From CAYZQE01 sp964480635 (GTDB lineage: Bacteria > Pseudomonadota > Gammaproteobacteria > GCA-001735895): a stretch of DNA of 10,823 nt. Of this stretch, positions 1 to 5,994 are shown one piece after another; position 1 is the first letter of the stretch; each line of letters begins with the position of its first letter. The notes beneath the pieces were generated by a model. The model was not told the DNA's origin. It saw only the letters and a list, made by a program, of their open reading frames with translations, and searched no databases. The translations under genes and the position numbers were made by a program. The stretch lies in assembly GCA_964480635.1 (NCBI GenBank), contig CAYZQE010000083.1, positions 1 through 10,823 of the forward strand, given 5' to 3'.

Positions 1-554
1 TTATCTCCAGAATGCACTTTCCCTACGCCTTTAGGTGTGCCTGTCATAATGATGTCGTTGTCTTCGCAGCTCATAAAAGAGTTGATTTCCTTCAGTATTT
101 TTTGAGGCTTAAGAATCATTAAATCATAATGGGTATGTTGAACTAATGTATCATTAATCCATAGCTCTAGGCGTAAATCACTGAGCTTGCCAGCATAGGG
201 TACAAACTCGCTAAAGACGGCGGAGCAATCAAAAGCTTTAGCTCTTTCCCACGGTAAGCCGTTGGCTTTTAGTTGGCTTTGCACATCTCTTTTTGTCAGG
301 TCTAAACCAAAGCCAACAGCATGAAGTTGCCCTGATTTTATTAAAAAACAAATTTCAGCTTCATAATGAATGCTGTTATCAGCATGACTTTTTAAATGAT
401 TGCTTATTGCAGAATTAGGTTTTACGAAAATAACAGGCTCGGTCGGCGCGTCATTGTTTAATTCTTTAATATGCTCAATATAATTACGGCCGATGCAAAT
501 AATTTTTGATGGATAGACATCCTCGGCATCAAAAATGACTGAGTTTAAGCTCAC
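1..554 (-). CDS. Fumarylacetoacetate hydrolase (FAH) family protein, FAHD1/YcgM-like, 3' end off the window
   Basis: The first 184 codons are present; the gene runs off the left edge. Members of this family are metal-dependent cytosolic hydrolases or decarboxylases of small 2-oxo acids (acylpyruvates, fumarylpyruvate, oxaloacetate). Visible signatures are CIGRNY (residues 20-25), EPVIFVKP (39-46), the metal-ligand pair E65-x-E67, GLDLTKRDVQ (83-92) with probable ligand D85, GLPWERAKAFD (99-109), and MTGTPKGVG near the cut end. The LDxTxRDVQ...GLPW...AK(S/A)F pattern is specifically that of FAHD1/YcgM rather than of true fumarylacetoacetase. YcgM is about 219 residues, so a few tens of residues are probably missing. 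The start is a GTG, because no in-frame ATG precedes the conserved region. It lies 9 nt after the purC stop, in the same frame, with no good Shine-Dalgarno, which suggests translational coupling to purC. The exact substrate cannot be told from sequence. Confidence 0.85.
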   Translation of the reverse strand, partial: MSLNSVIFDAEDVYPSKIICIGRNYIEHIKELNNDAPTEPVIFVKPNSAISNHLKSHADNSIHYEAEICFLIKSGQLHAVGFGLDLTKRDVQSQLKANGLPWERAKAFDCSAVFSEFVPYAGKLSDLRLELWINDTLVQHTHYDLMILKPQKILKEINSFMSCEDNDIIMTGTPKGVGKVHSGD

Positions 555-563
555 GGTAATATT

Positions 564-1454
564 CTAACTTGTTTGATCGAGTAATAAAGTCATGGCTTCT
601 TTATATTTAAGCTGCGTGTTTTTGATGACTTCATCGGGTAAGGTTGGCCCAGGGGCTTGCTTGTTCCAATCTAAGGTTTCTAAATAATCGCGAACATATT
701 GTTTATCAAAGCTTGGTGGGCTTATGCCTTGCTTGTATTGATCTAATGGCCAAAATCGCGATGAATCTGGGGATAAAATTTCATCAATTAAAACTAACTC
801 ATTGTTGTCGTCTAAGCCAAATTCAAATTTAGTGTCAGCGATAATAATGCCGCGCTTAAGCGCATAGTCCGCAGCCATTTTATACAGGGCGATGCTGGTT
901 TGTTTTATTTGGGCAGCCAACTTTTCGCCTAACACATCAACAGTGTGCTGGTAATCAACATTCATATCATGATCGCCTTGCTCGGCTTTAGTTGACGGGG
1001 TGTATAAAATTTCGGGTAGTTTTTGGGCAAGCTCTAAGCCTTTGGGTAAGGTTATGCCGCAAACAGATCCTGTGTTTTGGTAGTCTTTCCATCCAGAACC
1101 AATTAAATAACCTCTAACAATTGCTTCTACTGGCAAGGCATTCATTTTTTTGACAATAATAGTGCGCCCATTTAGCTGTTCAAATTCTGCATCATTAGCA
1201 ACATAATCGCGTAAATTAAATGTTGTTAAATGGTTTTTAATGATGTTTTCTGATTGTTTAAACCAAAAATTAGACACTTGGGTCAGCACTTTACCTTTAT
1301 CAGGAATGGGGTCGGGCATGATGACATCAAAGGCAGATAGGCGATCTGTTGTGACGATCATGATGTGCTTATCGTCCACGGTATAGATGTCGCGTACTTT
1401 TCCGCGCACTAATAATGTTAAGTTTTTAAGGTTGGTTTCATATACAGCTGTCAT
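564..1454 (-). CDS. purC: Phosphoribosylaminoimidazole-succinocarboxamide synthase (SAICAR synthetase), long type
   Basis: This cytosolic enzyme of purine synthesis condenses CAIR with aspartate using ATP to give SAICAR. Recognisable motifs are GKVRDIY (18-24) in the nucleotide-binding lobe, TDRLSAFD (36-43), VEAIVRGYLIGSGW (109-122), DTKFEFG (207-213) and DEILSPDSSRFW (224-235). At 296 residues it is the long form resembling yeast Ade1 (about 306 residues), not the roughly 237-residue enterobacterial PurC. The ATG is preceded by a weak purine-rich GAAGAAAC stretch and by a good promoter. It is divergent from purE-purK, which make its substrate, and it precedes the FAH-family gene on the same strand by 9 nt. 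The sequence is intact and I see no missing motif. The assignment is very secure. Confidence 0.97.
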   Translation of the reverse strand: MTAVYETNLKNLTLLVRGKVRDIYTVDDKHIMIVTTDRLSAFDVIMPDPIPDKGKVLTQVSNFWFKQSENIIKNHLTTFNLRDYVANDAEFEQLNGRTIIVKKMNALPVEAIVRGYLIGSGWKDYQNTGSVCGITLPKGLELAQKLPEILYTPSTKAEQGDHDMNVDYQHTVDVLGEKLAAQIKQTSIALYKMAADYALKRGIIIADTKFEFGLDDNNELVLIDEILSPDSSRFWPLDQYKQGISPPSFDKQYVRDYLETLDWNKQAPGPTLPDEVIKNTQLKYKEAMTLLLDQTS

Positions 1455-1483
1455 GAGTATGTTTCTTCGTTTCGTAATCGACT

Positions 1484-1512
1484 ATTTTAACCTGTCCTAA
1501 AAAGCAGTACAA
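1484..1512 (-). promoter_or_regulatory. Sigma-70 promoter for purC
   Basis: On the minus strand, TTGTAC (1512-1507) and TAAAAT (1489-1484) are separated by 17 nt, close to the sigma-70 consensus. Transcription would begin near 1477, giving a leader of about 23 nt before the purC ATG. No PurR-type operator palindrome is visible. Confidence 0.65.
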
Positions 1513-1513
1513 T
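1486..1513 (+). promoter_or_regulatory. Possible purE promoter overlapping the purC promoter
   Basis: TACAAT (1508-1513) is a good -10 element for purE. The best -35 partner, TTTAAC (1486-1491, 16-nt spacer), is poor. The -10 shares bases with the -35 of the divergent purC promoter, so the two could compete for RNA polymerase. This is weaker than the purC call. Confidence 0.3.
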
Positions 1514-1555
1514 TGCCTGTTTTTCTAAATTGAAAATAGATAACGGGAGACTAAG

Positions 1556-2053
1556 GTGAAAAAACCTTTAATTGGCGTAGTAATGGGCAGCGATAGTGAT
1601 TGGCCGATTATGAATCATACCGCGACGTGGTTAAATGAATTTGGTGTAGAGTTTGAGGCAAAAGTGGTTTCGGCTCATCGCACGCCTGATTTATTAGTGG
1701 AATATGCAAAAACGGCTCAACAACGTGGCTTAAAAGCAATTATTGCCGGTGCGGGTGGCGCCGCTCATTTGCCGGGTATGTTGGCAGCTCATTGCACAAT
1801 TCCTATATTAGGTGTTCCGATTCCATCCGAGCATTTAAAAGGGCAAGACTCTTTGTTGTCTATTGTGCAAATGCCAAAAGGTGTGCCAGTGGCTACGTTT
1901 GCCATTGGCAAAGCAGGTGCTATTAATGCAGCATTATTTGCTGTCTCATTATTGGCCAATAATGATGAAGCTTTAAGTGAAAAGTTAGCTGAATTTAGAA
2001 AAGCTCAAGAACAGGCTGTGTTAAATATGACATTAAAGCCGATTACAGAATAG
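1556..2053 (+). CDS. purE: N5-carboxyaminoimidazole ribonucleotide mutase (class I PurE)
   Basis: The enzyme converts N5-CAIR, the product of PurK, to CAIR. It carries the class I PurE motifs MGSDSDWP (10-17), SAHRTP (39-44) with the catalytic histidine H41 (E. coli H45), and AGAGGAAHLPGM (64-75). Its 165 residues match the family (E. coli 169). The presence of PurK next door supports the bacterial two-step route rather than the direct AIR carboxylase (class II). The start is GTG at 1556 with GGGAGA (1545-1550) five bases upstream, and the conserved N-terminus KPLIGVVMGSDSDW follows directly, so no alternative start is needed. The purK start follows after 9 nt, implying one transcript. The gene is intact. 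Confidence 0.97.
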   Translation: MKKPLIGVVMGSDSDWPIMNHTATWLNEFGVEFEAKVVSAHRTPDLLVEYAKTAQQRGLKAIIAGAGGAAHLPGMLAAHCTIPILGVPIPSEHLKGQDSLLSIVQMPKGVPVATFAIGKAGAINAALFAVSLLANNDEALSEKLAEFRKAQEQAVLNMTLKPITE

Positions 2054-2062
2054 ATATTTAAA

Positions 2063-3162
2063 ATGAATGATTCAAATGTAATTTTGCCGTCCTCAACGTT
2101 AGGTATTTTAGGAGGAGGACAATTAGGTCGAATGTTTGTCAATGCGGCAAGTAGCTTAGGTTATGACGTGATTGTTTTTGACCCTGATCAATCTAGCCCA
2201 GCGGGCAGGCTTGCAACGCAGCATATTTGTGCAGCATATGACGATGAAAGCTCCCTCGATCAATTTGCCGACTTGTGCGATGTGTTAACGATTGAATTTG
2301 AAAATATCCCTTTAACGACGATTCGCTATTTAGAAAATAAAATAGCTGTTTATCCTTCTTCTAATGCCATCGAAATAGCTCAAAACCGAATTAAAGAAAA
2401 AATATTTTTACAAAGCGTGGGGTTAAAAACAGCTCCTTTTGTCACCATTGATTCTGTGGATGATTGCGAGTCCGTATCAGTTGATTTGTTTCCCGCTATT
2501 TTAAAAGCAAATGAGCTAGGTTACGACGGTAAAGGGCAGGTTATTTGTCAGTCGGCGCTTGATTTAAAAGCTGCTTTTTTAAACTTAGGTAAGGTTGCTT
2601 GTGTTTTAGAGAATAAAATAAATTTAAAAACAGAAATTAGTGTGATTGTTTGTCGAGGTTTAAATGGGCAAAGTGCATTTTTTCCAGCAGCTGAAAATCA
2701 GCATATAAATGGTATTTTAGACACATCTATCGTGCCCGCAAATGTGCCAGAGCTCATCGCAAAGCGTGCCCAAAAACAAGCGCAAAAAGTGGCCGATGAA
2801 TTAAATTATTGCGGTATTTTAGCAATAGAATTTTTTATATCAATGGATGATGAGCTATTGATTAATGAAATAGCGCCACGCCCCCATAACTCGGGTCATT
2901 ACACCACCGATGCGTGTGTGACATCTCAATTTGAGCAGCAAGTGAGAATGATGTGTCAATTACCAGCAGGGTCTTGTCGTTTGGTGTCTCCTGTCGTGAT
3001 GTGGAATATTTTAGGTGATATTTGGCCTGATGAAGAACAGCCTGATTGGCCATTTGTATTGCAAGACAGCATGAGTAAATTGCATTTATACGGTAAAAAA
3101 GAAGCTCGCCTTGGGCGAAAAATGGGTCATATTAATGTTTTATGCCAAGACACAGATCAGGG
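2063..3162 (+). CDS. purK: N5-carboxyaminoimidazole ribonucleotide synthetase (PurK), C-terminus lost in assembly gap
   Basis: This ATP-grasp enzyme makes N5-CAIR from AIR, bicarbonate and ATP, feeding PurE immediately upstream. It shows the PreATP-grasp start GILGGGQLGRM (14-24), ANELGYDGKGQ (149-159) in the ATP-grasp domain, INEIAPRPHNSGHYTTDA (267-284), which is diagnostic of PurK, and a C-terminal GRKMGHINVL (351-360). 366 codons are visible before the Ns, already near the usual family length of 355-380, so probably only a short tail and the stop are missing. Reading the frame through the Ns to about 3400 gives a false C-terminus: that part is antisense to the methyltransferase gene. Spacing to purE is 9 nt with no clear Shine-Dalgarno, suggesting translational coupling. 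Nothing suggests that the gene itself is broken. Confidence 0.95.
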
Positions 3163-3262
3163 NNNNNNNNNNNNNNNNNNNNNNNNNNNNNNNNNNNNNN
3201 NNNNNNNNNNNNNNNNNNNNNNNNNNNNNNNNNNNNNNNNNNNNNNNNNNNNNNNNNNNNNN
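3163..3262. other. Assembly gap (100 N)
   Basis: Exactly 100 N is the usual placeholder for a scaffold gap of unknown size. It hides the purK stop codon. It may also hide more, since the sequences on the two sides are joined only by scaffolding. Confidence 0.98.
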
Positions 3263-3264
3263 AT

Positions 3265-3294
3265 AAAAAAGGGTGGTGATGGCCACCTTTTTTT
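3265..3294. terminator. Bidirectional intrinsic terminator
   Basis: A stem GGTGG (3272-3276) / CCACC (3283-3287) with a 6-nt loop is flanked by A6 (3265-3270) and T7 (3288-3294). It can terminate the plus-strand transcript arriving across the gap and the minus-strand methyltransferase transcript, whose stop is at 3305. Confidence 0.8.
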
Positions 3295-3304
3295 ATGCAT
3301 AGAT

Positions 3305-3895
3305 TTATTTTATTGCCTTAGCAACCGTGTAGGTCTTACCTTGTTTAATCTTTTTATAATTGCCAAAAACCTCTTGAAATCCACGCTTAAAAAATTTGCG
3401 TAAACCTGTAATGGTCACAATGTAAAACGATCCGCCAGGCTTTAAAAATTTTTGTGCATCAAACATATACATATACAGCATTTCCTTTCCAACTTTTGCG
3501 GGGATGTTAGAAACAATGACATCAAACCTTTGGTCGTTTAGGGCATCAAATCCATTGCTTAAAAAACACTCTGCATTGTCTAATCGGTTAAGCTTTATGT
3601 TTTTATTGCTGTAATCTACGGCGACAAAATCTTTATCAACCAATATGGTGTTACCTTGGTGTGCTTGTTTTGCCATACAAATACCTAAAACACCATAACC
3701 AGACCCCATATCCAAACAATCATGATGGGTCTCAATGTCTAAATATTTAAGCAACATTTGAGAGCCGTCATCGATATTTTTAGGCGAGAATAGCCCCCAT
3801 GTTGTTTTAAACTGAAAAGTATTGCCATTCAGTTCTGTGTTAATACTTAGGTCTTCACGTATCTTTTTATTGTATTCGTTTAAATCAGTTTTCAT
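3305..3895 (-). CDS. Class I SAM-dependent methyltransferase, RsmC/MTS-like, with NIPA motif
   Basis: A 196-residue Rossmann-fold methyltransferase resembling the single catalytic domain of the 'methyltransferase small' (MTS) family, related to the C-terminal half of RsmC (16S rRNA G1207 m2G). The N-terminal TTWGLFSPKNIDDGSQMLL (31-49) is the family's lead-in. SAM motif I is DMGSGYGVLG (62-71). The acidic ribose-binding position lies in VDKD (86-89), and LKPGGSFYIV (151-160) is the later strand. The motif IV position reads SNIPAK (129-134) where RsmC-like enzymes have NPP(F/Y), the loop that holds the target exocyclic amine, so substrate or activity may differ. It lacks the N-terminal pseudo-domain of RsmC. 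It stands alone, convergent on purK, with no strong Shine-Dalgarno. An RNA-directed role is inferred from the family only; the target is unknown. Confidence 0.8.
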   Translation of the reverse strand: MKTDLNEYNKKIREDLSINTELNGNTFQFKTTWGLFSPKNIDDGSQMLLKYLDIETHHDCLDMGSGYGVLGICMAKQAHQGNTILVDKDFVAVDYSNKNIKLNRLDNAECFLSNGFDALNDQRFDVIVSNIPAKVGKEMLYMYMFDAQKFLKPGGSFYIVTITGLRKFFKRGFQEVFGNYKKIKQGKTYTVAKAIK

Positions 3896-3926
3896 GGATA
3901 TAAATGAGAGCTCGTATAGTCAAATC

Positions 3927-3954
3927 TTTACAAATAAGGCATTTTATATATAAT
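3927..3954 (+). promoter_or_regulatory. Sigma-70 promoter for the cytochrome c gene
   Basis: TTTACA (3927-3932), a 16-nt spacer, then a perfect TATAAT (3949-3954). Transcription should begin near 3961. The leader before the ATG at 4013 is about 50 nt. Confidence 0.75.
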
Positions 3955-3967
3955 GCCCGCCTTTATC

Positions 3968-3985
3968 AGCCATTATGATATGGCT
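3968..3985 (+). promoter_or_regulatory. Small hairpin in the cytochrome c 5' leader
   Basis: AGCCAT (3968-3973) pairs perfectly with ATGGCT (3980-3985) around a 6-nt loop, and three more T follow (3986-3988). It lies just after the predicted transcription start, so the mRNA would begin with or near this stem. It could protect the 5' end or act as a weak attenuator. The structure is visible; the function is inference. Confidence 0.35.
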
Positions 3986-4012
3986 TTTATAATAAAACTA
4001 TCGGAGAATTTT

Positions 4013-4315
4013 ATGAAAATCTTATCTACAGTGATTTTAGCTTCAACTTTAATGGCCTCTGGCGTAGCGATGGCTGACGTAGCTGCGGGCAAAGCAGCAT
4101 ATGCTGGTAAAGGTTGCATCGGCTGTCATGGCGCTGGTGGAGTGAGTGCAATTCCTACTTACCCTTCATTAAAAGGTAAAGATGCTGCTTTTATGTCTAA
4201 AAGCTTAACAGATTTCAAATCGGGTGCTCGTAAAAACCCAACTATGAACGCGATGACTGCGGGCTTAACTGACGCTGACATCACTAACATCGCGGCGTAT
4301 ATCGGTAGCTTATAA
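4013..4315 (+). CDS. Secreted monohaem class I cytochrome c (c5/c553-like)
   Basis: A 100-residue precursor. MKILSTVILASTLMASGVAMA (1-21) is a typical Sec signal peptide, with predicted cleavage after AMA, leaving about 79 periplasmic residues. The haem site is CIGCH (35-39). The C-terminal segment RKNPTMNAMTAGLTDADITNIAAYI (73-97) is the usual methionine-ligand loop and last helix, with M78 the likely distal ligand (M81 is the alternative). It would be a small soluble electron carrier in respiration. The ATG at 4013 is chosen because GGAG (4003-4006) sits six bases upstream and the signal peptide starts there. The longer in-frame start at 3953 lies inside the -10 element and before the likely transcript start. 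It is probably monocistronic, with its own promoter and strong terminator. The specific redox partner cannot be told. Confidence 0.92.
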   Translation: MKILSTVILASTLMASGVAMADVAAGKAAYAGKGCIGCHGAGGVSAIPTYPSLKGKDAAFMSKSLTDFKSGARKNPTMNAMTAGLTDADITNIAAYIGSL

Positions 4316-4334
4316 GTTATAAATTAACTTATAA
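4310..4334 (+). repeat. Perfect inverted repeat across the cytochrome c stop codon
   Basis: TTATAAGTT (4310-4318) and AACTTATAA (4326-4334) are perfect complements around a 7-nt spacer; the stop codon TAA (4313-4315) lies in the left arm. The stem is AT-rich and precedes the main terminator by only 7 nt. It may stabilise the mRNA 3' end or simply be compositional. Confidence 0.45.
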
Positions 4335-4341
4335 AACAGAT

Positions 4342-4374
4342 AAAAATGCCGACCATTGTGTCGGCATTTTTTTT
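4342..4374 (+). terminator. Intrinsic terminator after the cytochrome c gene
   Basis: The perfect stem ATGCCGAC (4346-4353) / GTCGGCAT (4360-4367) with a 6-nt loop extends through flanking A/T and is followed by T8 (4367-4374). This is a textbook rho-independent terminator. It leaves only 39 bp before rpe, in which I see no convincing promoter. Confidence 0.92.
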
Positions 4375-4413
4375 CCTTAATTTTATTATTTATTAACATA
4401 CTAGAGAGTTCAC

Positions 4414-5103
4414 ATGGCTGATTATTTAATTGCTCCTTCTATCTTAGCTGCTGACTTTGCTCGTTTAGGCGAAGAAGTCGATAACGTCATTGCATCTGGT
4501 GCAGATGTTGTTCATTTTGACGTAATGGATAACCATTACGTACCAAACCTAACAATAGGCCCATTGGTTTGCGAAGCATTACGTAGCCACGGTGTGACTG
4601 CTGACATTGATGTTCACCTAATGGTTAAACCTGTAGATCGTATTATTCCTGATTTTGCAAAAGCAGGCGCAACTTACATTACTTTTCATCCCGAGGCTTC
4701 TGAGCATATAGACCGTACCTTATCTATGGTGCGCGAGTTAGGCTGTAAATCGGGTTTAGTATTTAACCCTGCAACATCTTTAGATTGCCTAAAGCATGTG
4801 ATGGATAAGGTAGATGTTATTTTATTAATGTCAGTTAACCCTGGTTTTGGCGGTCAAAGTTTTATCCCTGAAACATTAGTTAAGTGCCGTGAAGCGCGTA
4901 AAATGATTGATGACTCAGGCTTTGATATTCGTTTAGAAATTGATGGCGGCGTCAAAGTAGACAACATTAAAGAAATAGCAGAATGCGGCGCAGATATGTT
5001 TGTGGCAGGCTCTGCTGTATTTGGTGCAAAGAATGATTCTGATGCGAATACTTATGACTCAATTATCGCAGAATTTCGCGCTGAATTAGCACAAGTTAAA
5101 TAA
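4414..5103 (+). CDS. rpe: Ribulose-phosphate 3-epimerase
   Basis: This cytosolic enzyme interconverts D-ribulose 5-phosphate and D-xylulose 5-phosphate in the pentose phosphate pathway. Its TIM-barrel motifs are all present: IAPSILAADFARLGEE (6-21), VVHFDVMDNHYVPNLTIGP (32-50), DVHLMV (66-71), VNPGFGGQSFI (141-151), EIDGGV (175-180) and VAGSAVFG (197-204). The metal ligands are H34, D36, H68 and D177. At 229 residues it has the normal length. AGAGAG (4403-4408) precedes the ATG as Shine-Dalgarno. It is followed after one nucleotide by gph, an arrangement also seen in Pseudomonas and enterobacteria, where gph clears 2-phosphoglycolate and rpe supplies pentose phosphates. The start of its transcript is unclear: a strong terminator ends just 39 bp upstream. 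Confidence 0.97.
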   Translation: MADYLIAPSILAADFARLGEEVDNVIASGADVVHFDVMDNHYVPNLTIGPLVCEALRSHGVTADIDVHLMVKPVDRIIPDFAKAGATYITFHPEASEHIDRTLSMVRELGCKSGLVFNPATSLDCLKHVMDKVDVILLMSVNPGFGGQSFIPETLVKCREARKMIDDSGFDIRLEIDGGVKVDNIKEIAECGADMFVAGSAVFGAKNDSDANTYDSIIAEFRAELAQVK

Positions 5104-5104
5104 C

Positions 5105-5779
5105 ATGCCGTTTACTGATTTTACACCAGAAATGGTGTTAATCGACGTTGATGGCACACTGGTTGACAGTGTGCCTGACCTTGCTTATTGCATTGACGAA
5201 ATGCTCAAGCAACTTGATATGCCTGTGCGCGGTGAAGCTGCCGTTCGGCATTGGGTTGGTAATGGCGTAGAGCGTTTAGTAAAACGTGGTTTAATTAATG
5301 CATTAGATGGCGAGCCAGACGAAGCCTTATACAATAAGGGCTTACCTATTTTTCGTGAGTTATACGCCGTTAATAATGCGGTGCGTAGCTGTTTATATGA
5401 TGGCGTGAAAGAGGGCTTAGATTATATGGTCGAAAAAGGTTATATCTTAGGCTGTGTGACTAATAAAGCAGGTGAGTTTACGCGACCTATTTTACGCGAC
5501 CTTGGCATAGACCATTATTTTAAAGTGACTATTTGTGGTGACGATACCCCGCGTAAAAAGCCAGATCCCCTGCCATTAATTACAGCAGCAGAACGTTTAG
5601 GCGTAGCGGCTGAAAAATCGGTGATGATTGGTGATTCAATGAGTGATGTTAAAGCAGCGCGAGCCGCTAACTTTAAAATCATTTGTATGAGTTATGGCTA
5701 TAATCATGGTGAAGATATTCGTGATTATGATCCCGATGTTGTCATTGATTCAATGACTGAATTGCAAAACTATATTTAA
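5105..5779 (+). CDS. gph: Phosphoglycolate phosphatase (HAD superfamily)
   Basis: A 224-residue HAD hydrolase that dephosphorylates 2-phosphoglycolate, a by-product of DNA 3'-end repair or oxygenase reactions. Motif I is LIDVDGTLVDS (12-22) with D14 as nucleophile and D16 as general acid. The alpha-helical cap follows (roughly 25-90). Motif II is CVTNKAG (117-123), motif III KKPDP (151-155), and motif IV VMIGDSMSDVKAAR (173-186) with D177 and D181 binding magnesium. Length and cap type fit Gph. The ATG lies one nucleotide after the rpe stop, so the two are translationally coupled. Other HAD phosphatases look alike, but the rpe-gph-trpE order makes Gph the best name. There is no standard terminator after it, only the repeat cluster. 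Confidence 0.92.
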   Translation: MPFTDFTPEMVLIDVDGTLVDSVPDLAYCIDEMLKQLDMPVRGEAAVRHWVGNGVERLVKRGLINALDGEPDEALYNKGLPIFRELYAVNNAVRSCLYDGVKEGLDYMVEKGYILGCVTNKAGEFTRPILRDLGIDHYFKVTICGDDTPRKKPDPLPLITAAERLGVAAEKSVMIGDSMSDVKAARAANFKIICMSYGYNHGEDIRDYDPDVVIDSMTELQNYI

Positions 5780-5785
5780 GAGCGG

Positions 5786-5804
5786 CAAGGGTCGGAGTTG
5801 ATAG
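5786..5804 (-). repeat. Inverted, diverged copy of the CGACTTCGACCCC repeat
   Basis: CAAGGGTCGGAGTTGATAG begins 6 nt after the gph stop. Compared with the reverse complement of copy 2 (5905-5924), it differs by two substitutions and one missing G. Both substitutions (A to G, C to T) leave G-U wobble pairs in an RNA, so the gph transcript could pair this arm with the later copy. Complementarity weakens but continues outward on both sides. Confidence 0.6.
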
Positions 5805-5860
5805 CCATGTTAAAAGCATCTTCTTATTATTGAATCGGTATAAAACGTAAATACTAGATT

Positions 5861-5890
5861 AAATAACCACCGACTTCGACCCCTGAGTCT
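5861..5890 (+). repeat. Direct repeat copy 1 (CGACTTCGACCCC family)
   Basis: A 30-nt unit beginning AAATAACCACCGACTTCGAC and ending CCCTGAGTCT. It matches copy 2 with two C/T substitutions and one single-base indel. The period between copies is about 38 nt. Confidence 0.85.
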
Positions 5891-5898
5891 ACGAGGTA

Positions 5899-5929
5899 AA
5901 ATAACTATCGACTTCGACCCCTTGAGTCT
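5899..5929 (+). repeat. Direct repeat copy 2 (CGACTTCGACCCC family)
   Basis: A 31-nt unit ending only 14 nt before the trpL start codon. Just upstream, TAAAAT (5897-5902) partly overlaps it and is the best -10 candidate for the trp operon. It would give a leader of about 158 nt, but the nearest -35 (TCGACC, 5876-5881, 15-nt spacing) is poor. Confidence 0.85.
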
Positions 5930-5943
5930 GTTTTAATGAAGCT

Positions 5944-5994
5944 ATGTACACTCAAAAAATTAAAAAGGTAAACAATACAAGCTGGCGATGGTGA
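5944..5994 (+). CDS. trpL: trp operon leader peptide
   Basis: A 16-residue ORF, MYTQKIKKVNNTSWRW, ends in TGA, with two of its last three codons being TGG. It lies 72 nt before trpE, in the position expected of a tryptophan attenuator peptide. Tryptophan is otherwise a rare residue, and both Trp codons (5983-5985 and 5989-5991) lie in or beside segment 1 of a hairpin, as in known trp leaders (E. coli TrpL has 14 residues with tandem Trp). GAAG (5938-5941) is a weak Shine-Dalgarno. Under low charged tRNA-Trp the ribosome would stall at these codons and change the folding of the downstream leader. Attenuation of trpE is known in pseudomonads. The peptide has no function expected apart from its translation. 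Confidence 0.82.
   Translation: MYTQKIKKVNNTSWRW

Noticed and set aside
644..832. Plus-strand 62-codon ORF
   Set aside because: It lies wholly inside purC on the opposite strand, has no recognisable protein features and no ribosome-binding site.
2862..3053. Minus-strand 63-codon ORF
   Set aside because: It is antisense to the conserved C-terminal half of purK and is explained by that gene's codon pattern.
3163..3403. Extension of PurK through the Ns to a stop at 3403
   Set aside because: Residues after the gap are antisense to the methyltransferase and follow the terminator; PurK is already near full length at 3162.
3953..4012. Longer N-terminus for the cytochrome c
   Set aside because: The ATG at 3953 sits inside the TATAAT box, before the likely transcript start; the ATG at 4013 has a Shine-Dalgarno and begins a proper signal peptide.
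5852..5866. TrpR operator at TACTAG
   Set aside because: Only one CTAG half-site is present; the TTAA-spaced second half needed for a TrpR palindrome is missing.
5861..5929. CRISPR-like array
   Set aside because: There are only two direct copies, effectively 8 nt apart, with an imperfect unit and no cas genes.
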